Shown here piece after piece: positions 57,143 through 64,000 of a stretch of 64,000 bases of DNA. The translations under genes were made by a program, and so were the position numbers. The notes under the pieces were generated by a model. That model did not search any database. It was not told where the DNA came from and saw nothing but the letters and a program-made list of their open reading frames with translations. Position 1 is the stretch's first letter. Each line of letters opens with the position of its first letter. Source of the DNA: Kalmusia sp. IMI 367209 (Eukaryota; Ascomycota; Dothideomycetes; Pleosporales; Didymosphaeriaceae); the NCBI GenBank assembly GCA_027946365.1, contig JAPEUQ010000016.1, positions 620,001 through 684,000 of the forward strand. The letters are read 5' to 3'.

Positions 57143-59725
57143 CGTCTACATTTATCATGGTCGCCACGCTCCAATCTCCACTCCACCCCACGCTCTGCTC
57201 CGATACCCAGGATGATACGATACAAGCACCGAGATGGATTTGCATGACACAAAGTGTTTTCGTACATCCCCTTCAAGCATCATCATCATCCCCATTCAGG
57301 TCTCACCGAGCAGTATTGGGCATCCGTCCATAGCAAGCAATACAAGACTCTCCCTCGCCAACAACCCCCTACACATACATTTCCTTTCGTCTGAAGCAGC
57401 CCCCAACTGCCTCATCCCCCTATCCCCAAATACCCAATCAATCATCCAGACCGGTTTTGATTCTGGCAGCCCCAGCCAGAGGCGTGGGCACAACCTGAGC
57501 TCGGACTCGCAGCAATGAAAGCGAGCCCTTATCCAGCTGGGCTTGGTTGGCTCGGGGGCTCCGCTGGATTGGTCACTCATAGCTCAGCCCTAGGACTCTG
57601 GCTTATGCGCCTGCGCGGTGGAATAATGATACAGTCATACATGGTAGCACACAGGCATCCGTCACAAGGAGTCTGCGAGGAGGAGGGGGAGGAAAAGGGC
57701 GGCTCGATGCACGCTAGGACACCGTTCACGCTCGAACCTTGTCTACTCACGACTCGGCTCGCGGGAACGGAGTCTTAGTTTGAGCGTCGCTGCCTAGACG
57801 GACGGAAGGAAAGAGTGTGGCAAAGAAGGGCAGGTTGTATGGGGTGGAGGAGTCATCGGTCTTGGGGTTCTACGATTGTTTCGGGTGGGAGGGGCTAGAG
57901 AGGGGCCGCGCGCACAGTGAGCGGGCGCGCGCTTCTGCCTTCGACGGCGCGGCCACGCGTGTGCACGTGCACCGCGTGGGCCGCAATTTCCGGGAGGGCG
58001 ATTGGATCGCATTCGTGTAGGCATCATTGATAGTGTAGCATGGCAATATATCCCGATATGTCTTATGCTGTGTGTTATACTCTTACGTCCTTATGCAGGT
58101 TTGTCATCTGGGTTTTGAGCAGTCGCCGAACTCGCGATTATGCCTGGCTTTATACTCTTAACTGGTAGTAGCCTAGCTTCAGCTGTACGATGTGTGTAAT
58201 GAAAACCCTCTGAAGGTTTTGTTCGTCTACGTAGACTATCGGTGATCTACTTATACCCTTTGCCGCTACTGAATAGAAAGTCTAGCCCAGCAAGTCGCAC
58301 CTGTCATAATGATGATAGCGACTTCTCGCGACAAAGTTTCGGGAGCCAAGTATGCTTGAAGAACGTAGCCTTACTAATGTGGAGCTCTTCGACTCGAAGT
58401 TATGCGCTAAAGCTTGCTTAGACGATCTCTTTAGATTGATCAGGTAGTAAGGCTGCTGTAGGGTAAAACCTTTGGTTATCCTACTTTATTCGCCCTTTGA
58501 GTTATGTGAAGCGGGAGAGGAATTGCTGGTATTCGGTCGTATATTATTCTTTGGGGCTATATATACCTTCTACTACAGATCTAGTGCAATGATACAAAGT
58601 CTTTCTACCTTCTATGTAGTAGTTGGTTGTATTGACATGTCAACACCAGTATCGCGTGCGCGCGTGAGAGTGTTAGTAGGTGGCCCCCAATATGAGGAGT
58701 ACACGATGCAATATGATAGGGTATTATTACATTATGGTTACTAGCGAAAATTGAAATCTGACTTCCGTTCGAGTGTGGCTGTATAGACTTTGGCCTCACT
58801 TGTAAGGAGGAGTCTTGGTCGATGCCTTATATGATGAGTAAGACGCAAGTCCTGTAGGCACTTGGCACGCCACATATACGAGGAGGCTTTTCTAACGGAG
58901 TTCAAGCCTATGATTTTATGGCTGGAGCGAGTCGGCCACGCTCCTTATTGGCGAGAACCCGGCTGCTACGCTACGACCTCATATCAAGTAGACTACACTG
59001 CGACGGGACACGGACAAGTTCCTTTTCACAAGTCAAGTGGCAGTACTTCCCCGATAATTCAGATTTATTTGATGTTATCTTCTTTTATACGCCTTTTGAG
59101 TCACAAAGCAGAAGAGGCACCGCTGCTACTCTATCGTTTACTATGATTTTCAGCCCCCCACAAACTCCACCGCAAATCTTGTACAATGACTCAGGTTTAT
59201 TTAAGGGCACAAATCTTATGTTCTCGCCTATCAAGCCATACACAGAGCAATTATATAATCTTAAGCTTTGCTGCAGCTAAGCCCAGCAAAAATTTCTAGG
59301 CTCAGCCTGGGAAGAAAAGAGGCAAAATAAGCAATTGCATAGTTGTCAGCCTCGCTGCATTGGAGCCCAACAAGGCACTCTAAGCTCAGCCTGGGAGGAT
59401 AAATGGCCAGATAAGCAGCGATGGCTCAACTTCTACTCCTCTTTTGTTTCTCAGAAGAATCCGCATACTGTCACATTTGGCCATGCTGTCTTCAATCTTC
59501 TAGCTTCATCGAAGATACCGAGTGCTTCGTGTTGTTCTGAAGCAACACAAGGCCACTAAACCTCACCGATCAATATCTGGAACTGAACAAAACGTACCGA
59601 CCCTTATTGTACGAAAGAGCTCGAATTTGGCTCACAGCGGGCAATCAATCATATTCGGCCGATAGCTGGGGCGCCCCTATCATCGTACCCGAAATTGTAT
59701 TTCTTCTACAACACAGCATTCCTCG
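57143..59725. other. 2.6-kb gene-poor region at the start of the right accessory block
   Basis: A GC-rich patch at 57,880-58,010 is followed by AT-rich sequence (58,030-59,700) with only short frames. A diverged direct repeat occurs at 59,280-59,422. It probably contains old, unrecognisable transposon sequence and the promoter of the NLR gene. Confidence 0.5.
59280..59422. repeat. Diverged ~60-bp direct repeat, two copies
   Basis: Copies at about 59,280-59,338 and 59,364-59,422 share AGCCCA.CAA, GCTCAGCCTGGGA and ATAAGCA. Differences are largely transitions. Confidence 0.65.
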
Positions 59726-62700
59726 ATGTCGAACAAAAGAGTGATAGGGCACGAGGAAGGACCAATACACAGCGAGGGAAATAGACGGAAGGCAGACTCT
59801 GAGTCTGATTCGATGGCGCTGACCCATGATGCATACACTGTGGGATGGGTGTGCGCGCTGCCAAAGGAACAGACCGCAGCAACGGCTATGCTGGACCAAC
59901 GGCATACGAATCTCCCTATGCCGCCCAACGATCATAACTCATATACTCTAGGAGCTATTGGCAAGCATAATGTAGTCATAGCTTGTCTACCAAAAGGCAA
60001 AATTGGGACTAGTTCCGCGGCGACTGTTGCTACTCGTATGGTCAACACTTTTCCGTCCATCAAGGTTGGCCTTATGGTTGGTATTGGTGGTGGCGTTTCA
60101 GCTAAGGTTAGACTTGGTGATGTTGTAATTAGCACACCAGATGATAAGTATCCTGGGGTGGTCCAGTGGGATTTTGGCAAAGCGGAACATGAAGGCACCT
60201 TCAGAAGGACCGGTGCACTCAACAATCCCCCGAGCGCCCTGTTAACAGCAATTACGACATTGGAAACCAAACACGAGATGGAAGAACCTAGAATACCCGA
60301 ATATCTGGACGAACTAAAGAAAAAGTGGCCAAAACTAGTGCCGAAGTATCTAAAATCTGATTCTCTCGAGGACGTGCGGTTCAAAGCAGATTACGGCCAT
60401 GTCAGCGAGAGCAGCTTGGCTACAGCAGATGATGAAGAAGGGGAAGATGGAGAAGAGAACTGCAGACTCTGCGACAAGTCTAAGGTCGTCCCAAGGGAGC
60501 AAAAAGAAATGTGTGTGCATTATGGTCTAATCGCATCGGGCAATCAGGTCATCAAGGACGCTGCGGTCCGAGACAGACTCAACAAAGATCTTGGCGGTCG
60601 TGTTCTCTGCGTCGAAATGGAAGCGGCTGGACTAATGGACGATTTCCCGGGCATCGTCATCCGAGGCATCTGCGACTATGCCGACTCACATAAGAACAAG
60701 GATTGGCAGGAGCATGCAGCGGCTGTAGCGGCAGCATTTGCAAAGGAGCTTCTCAGCTATGTACAGCCAAGTGATGTTGAGGGGGAGCGTGCAGTCAAGG
60801 ATGTACTTAGTCATGGTTAGTATTTTGAGTATACTAGCGGCGAGTATCTAATATCACATGTAGTCGTCAATATTGGCACAAATGTTGCACAAATCAAGTC
60901 CAAGATGGACGGAGATGAGGATCAAAAGATCATCAACTGGCTCACGCCAGTTGACTATGGCCCTCAGCAAAGTGATTTTCTCAGAAGACGACACAAAAAA
61001 ACGGGAACGTGGCTACTACAGACAAACGAATTTGAAACATGGCTTAATCAAGAGAACACAACTCTCTTTTGCTCGGGTATCCCAGGAGCTGGCAAGACAA
61101 TTCTCACATCTATCGTCGCCGACTATCTGTTTACGAAGTTCCAGGCTGACCCTAATGTTGGCATTGCATGCTTGTACATCAATTTTCGACAGCAGCAGCA
61201 ACAAAGGCCTGAAGATCTCCTTCTAAGTATATTGAAACAGTGGCTCCAAAAGTGGACAATCGTACCAGAATACATCAAGAAATTGTACAAATCGCACGAA
61301 CGCAAACGAACGAGACCATCACTTGATGAGATCACAAGAGCGCTCAAAACTGTTGCTGATGTATTCGGCCGAGCAATTATTATTGTCGATGCCCTCGATG
61401 AATATGATGATGATCAAGACAGCAGCCGCCAAATATTCCTCACTGAATTCCTCAACCTTCAAACGAGTACTAGGGCAAACCTTTTCGTCACTTCTCGGAT
61501 CAATAGGGAGATTGCTAAGTACTTTGACACTGCCATATCTCTCGAAATTCGCGCAGATAAGGACGATGTAAAGAGTTACGTAGACGGTCAGATGTCGTTT
61601 CTTCCATCTGATATTCTTGATGACGATCTCCGAGAAAGAATTAGAGAAGAAGTTGTGAAATCTGTGGATGGAATGTATGCATACCTTCTATTTGTTACTA
61701 CGAATACTTTTCTGACCACGACCTTAGGTTTCTTCTCGCGCAATTGCATATGGATGATCTCAAGGGCCAGCTGACAAAAGGAGGCATAAAAGAGACCTTA
61801 CGTCGTCTTGTCAAGAGGACAGACAGACTATACACTACTTATGAACGGACAATGGAGAGAATCGCCAATCAAAAGGAGGATTTCAGAGATATGGCAAAAC
61901 GTGTCCTAGGATGGATCGTTCATGCTGTAAGGCCGCTTTCCACGATTGAACTTCGACACGCCCTTGCTGTTAAGCCACATACGACAAAGTTAGACGAGGA
62001 CTACCTTCCAAGCGTCCAGCGCATTCAATCTATATGCGCCGGATTAGTGACCACGGATGAAGATAGTGGAATTATTCGCTTAGTCCACTACACGACACAG
62101 GAATACTTTCAGCAAACTTGGACTACACATTGTCTTGACTCTCACGTTGACATTACAGAAGCCTGCCTCACTTATTTATCATTTGACGTCTTTGAATCGG
62201 GATACTGTATTTCCGATGAAGATTTCGGCGAGCGGACTCAGGCGAACCCTTTCTACTTCTATGCAGCGCAACATTGGGGCCAGCATGCATCCAAAATACC
62301 GATGCGAAACGATAAAATTCTACCATTGTTAATAAGCAAAAACAGAGTTATTTCTGCTGCCCAGGCTATGTTCGCTCAATCACCATCACATACGGGGCTC
62401 TTTCTTGGATTTGGGCCTTGGAAAGGGAAAGTGACGGGAATACACCTTGCAGTATACTTTGGACTGGATCAGGTGGCAAGAGGTCTGTTCGAAAACGGGT
62501 GTGACTTGAATTATGTCGCATACGGGAATACATTTCCTGGCGGGACGCCGCTGTTGTGGGCGGTAAGATATGGGAATGAGGCGATAGTCCAGTTTTTACT
62601 TGATACAGGCAATGTCAACGTTAACTTAGCAGATAACTCTAGAAGAACGCCGTTGTTTAAGGCAGTAAGTAATGGGCATGAGGCGATAGTTCGGCTTTTA

Positions 62701-63678
62701 CTTGACACCAGCAATGTCAACGTTAACTTGGCAGATTACTCTAGAAGAACGCCGTTGTTTAAGGCAGTAAGTAATGGGCATGAGGCGATAGTTCGGCTTT
62801 TACTTGACACCAGCAATGTCAACGTTAACTTGGCAGATTACTCTAGAAGAACGCCGTTGTTTGAGGCGGCAAGTAATGGGCATGAGGCGATAGTTCGGCT
62901 TTTACTTGACACCAGCAATGTCAACGTTAACTTGGCAGATAACTCTGGAAGAACGCCGTTGTTTGAGGCGGCAAGTAATGGGCATGAGGCGATAGTTCGG
63001 CTTTTACTTGACACCAGCAATGTCAACGTTAATTTGGCAGATAACTCTGGAAGAACGCCGTTGTTTAAGGCAGCAAGTAATGGGCATGAGGCGATAGTTT
63101 GGCTTTTACTTAACACCAGCAATGTCAACGTTGACTTGGCAGATAACCATGGACATACGCCGTTGTTTGAGGTGGTAAAAAAAGGGCATATAGCGATCGT
63201 TCGGCTTTTACTTAATACGGGCAAAGTCAACGTTAAGTTGACAGATAATCATGGACGGACGCCGTTGTTAGAGGTGGTAGTCCAGCTGTTGCTTAGGACG
63301 GGCGAATTCAACGTTAAGTTGATAGATGACCGTGGACGGACGCCGTTGTTAGAGGTGGCAAGAAACGGGCATATAGCGATCGTTCGGCTTTTACTTGACA
63401 CCAGCAATGTCAACGTTAAGTTGGCAGATCACCATGGATGGACACCGTTGTCAGAGGTGGTAGTCCAGCTGTTGCTTAGGACGGGCAAGGCGGAAGTCAA
63501 CCTCATGGACCGCTCTAGACGGACGCCGCTACTTGAAGCAGCAGAAAGGGCGCACGAAGCGGTAGTTATGCTGTTACTTGATACAGGTAAGGCTGACATC
63601 AACGCTAGAAATAGGTATGGAAGTAGGTATGGATACACCACACTGGTTGCAGCGGCAAGAAATGGGCACGGGTTTTGA
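59726..63678 (+). CDS. NLR-like protein: nucleoside-phosphorylase-like + NACHT + ankyrin repeats
   Basis: Exons 59726-60815, 60864-61674 and 61728-63678 give 1,283 aa in one frame. Residues ~30-350 are a purine-nucleoside-phosphorylase-like domain (YTVGWVCALPKEQTAATAML; VGLMVGIGGGVSAKVRLGDV; CVEMEAAGLMDDFPGIVIRG), the usual N-terminal effector of one class of fungal NLRs. A NACHT NTPase follows with Walker A GIPGAGKT (about residue 440), Walker B IIIVDALDEYDD and the sensor-like NLFVTSRINREI. A helical segment (IRLVHYTTQEYF) leads to about 12 ankyrin repeats from residue ~800. Repeats 3-7 are nearly identical, while two later ones lack about eight residues. The architecture is that of STAND proteins for non-self recognition and programmed cell death in fungi. 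The last repeat ends abruptly at GHGF by a frameshift. Confidence 0.92.
62641..63150. repeat. Five tandem 102-bp ankyrin-coding repeats
   Basis: Units start at 62641, 62743, 62845, 62947 and 63049, each encoding 34 residues (RRTPLFKAVSNGHEAIVRLL and so on). Units 1 and 2 are identical over 102 bp; units 3-5 differ at a few positions, several replacing amino acids (FKAV/FEAA/FKAA, DYS/DNS/DNH). This is recent tandem expansion inside the recognition domain of the NLR. Confidence 0.95.
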
Positions 63679-63812
63679 TAGTCAAGCTGTTGCTGGATAC
63701 TGGTAAGGCTGATGTTAACTTCGAAAATTTATATGGAGAGACGCCTCTGTTTATAGCGAAAAAAAAAATGGCCATTAGGCGATAGTCAGGCTCCTCCAAT
63801 CATATAGCTAGA
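63679..63812 (+). pseudogene. Decayed last ankyrin repeats of the NLR
   Basis: Beyond the stop at 63678, ankyrin coding continues in another frame (VLIVKLLLDTGKADVNFENL, then YGETPLFIA), so about one base was gained or two lost near 63,672. A later repeat needs another shift in a ten-A run at about 63,760 and has TAG where sister repeats have GAG (NGH then stop, then AIVRLLQSY). Confidence 0.75.
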
Positions 63813-63984
63813 GATTTCTTCGATAAACTGTATCTCAACCCTACCTCCTCCCCGTCCACACCAGCCGCTCCCCCCTTCTTAGCTACCTCAAGAGCAGCGA
63901 ACGCCAGAGAGCCAGCAACACTCCAGAAATAACCACGGAAACAGTGTATCCAGAAACGGGTTGCATTGTAAGGAAGACGAAGCG
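63800..63984 (-). CDS. Partial unrecognised gene, last exon, at right edge
   Basis: A minus-strand frame read from a possible AGTCAG acceptor at about 63,985 to TGA at 63800: LPYNATRFWIHCFRGYFWSV, AGSLAFAALEVAKKGG, then VDGEEVGLRYSLSKKS. The composition looks like a real protein with one hydrophobic helix, and the reading is closed upstream only by a stop that a splice would remove. Its 3' end overlaps the decayed ankyrin tail of the NLR. No family recognised, and too little is in view for a function. Confidence 0.35.
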
Positions 63985-64000
63985 CTGACTTTCAAAGTCG

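Noticed and set aside
62641..63150. Regular near-identical direct repeats considered as a CRISPR-like array
   Set aside because: Units are contiguous with no spacers, have a period of exactly 34 codons and encode ankyrin repeats in a eukaryotic gene.

Overview
This is a filamentous ascomycete (fungal) genome window. Genes have many short GT-AG introns of about 45-130 bp and the proteins are typically fungal: an AA9 lytic polysaccharide monooxygenase, a MeaB-type bZIP factor, Ysh1, TAF4, long-form tRNase Z, and a phosphorylase-NACHT-ankyrin NLR. Several repeats and pseudogenes carry stop codons and copy differences of the C-to-T/G-to-A kind expected from repeat-induced point mutation (RIP). 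Gene content fits a Dothideomycete, probably Pleosporales; that placement is inference.

Layout. (1) 1-11,390 is accessory and decayed. It holds a truncated, divergent cytosolic-type glutamyl-tRNA synthetase running off the left edge and a 1.6-kb Tc1/mariner element with about 70-bp inverted repeats, TA target duplication and three in-frame stops. It also holds diverged tandem repeats, a stop-riddled gene ending in a HET-protein-like tail, and a second stop-riddled minus-strand gene with internal repeats. (2) 11,398-57,142 is core chromosome: tRNase Z (TRZ1), MeaB-like bZIP, a mitochondrial PPR protein, a histidine phosphatase with two microexons, TAF4, the cleavage/polyadenylation nuclease YSH1, a GNAT acetyltransferase, the ARL2 GTPase, a large gelsolin-domain protein, an AA9 LPMO, a small repeat protein, a WDR8/WRAP73 homologue, a conserved Q-rich fungal protein, a cytochrome b561 membrane protein and a small orphan gene. 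Divergent pairs (PPR/phosphatase, TAF4/YSH1, GNAT/ARL2) share short intergenic promoters. (3) 57,143-64,000 is accessory again: a gene-poor stretch, then a three-exon NLR (nucleoside-phosphorylase-like domain, NACHT, ankyrin repeats) whose central 102-bp repeats are nearly identical and whose last repeats have decayed, and a partial gene at the right edge.

The core genes are mostly independent housekeeping functions, several in RNA processing and transcription (TRZ1, YSH1, TAF4, PPR). The accessory ends carry the material most likely to vary between strains. The likeliest immune or non-self-recognition system is the NLR at 59,726-63,678, with the HET-tail pseudogene at 7,013-8,842 as a second, dead candidate. 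Intron positions were set by hand from splice signals; for every multi-exon gene where I list all exons, the total length was checked for reading frame.
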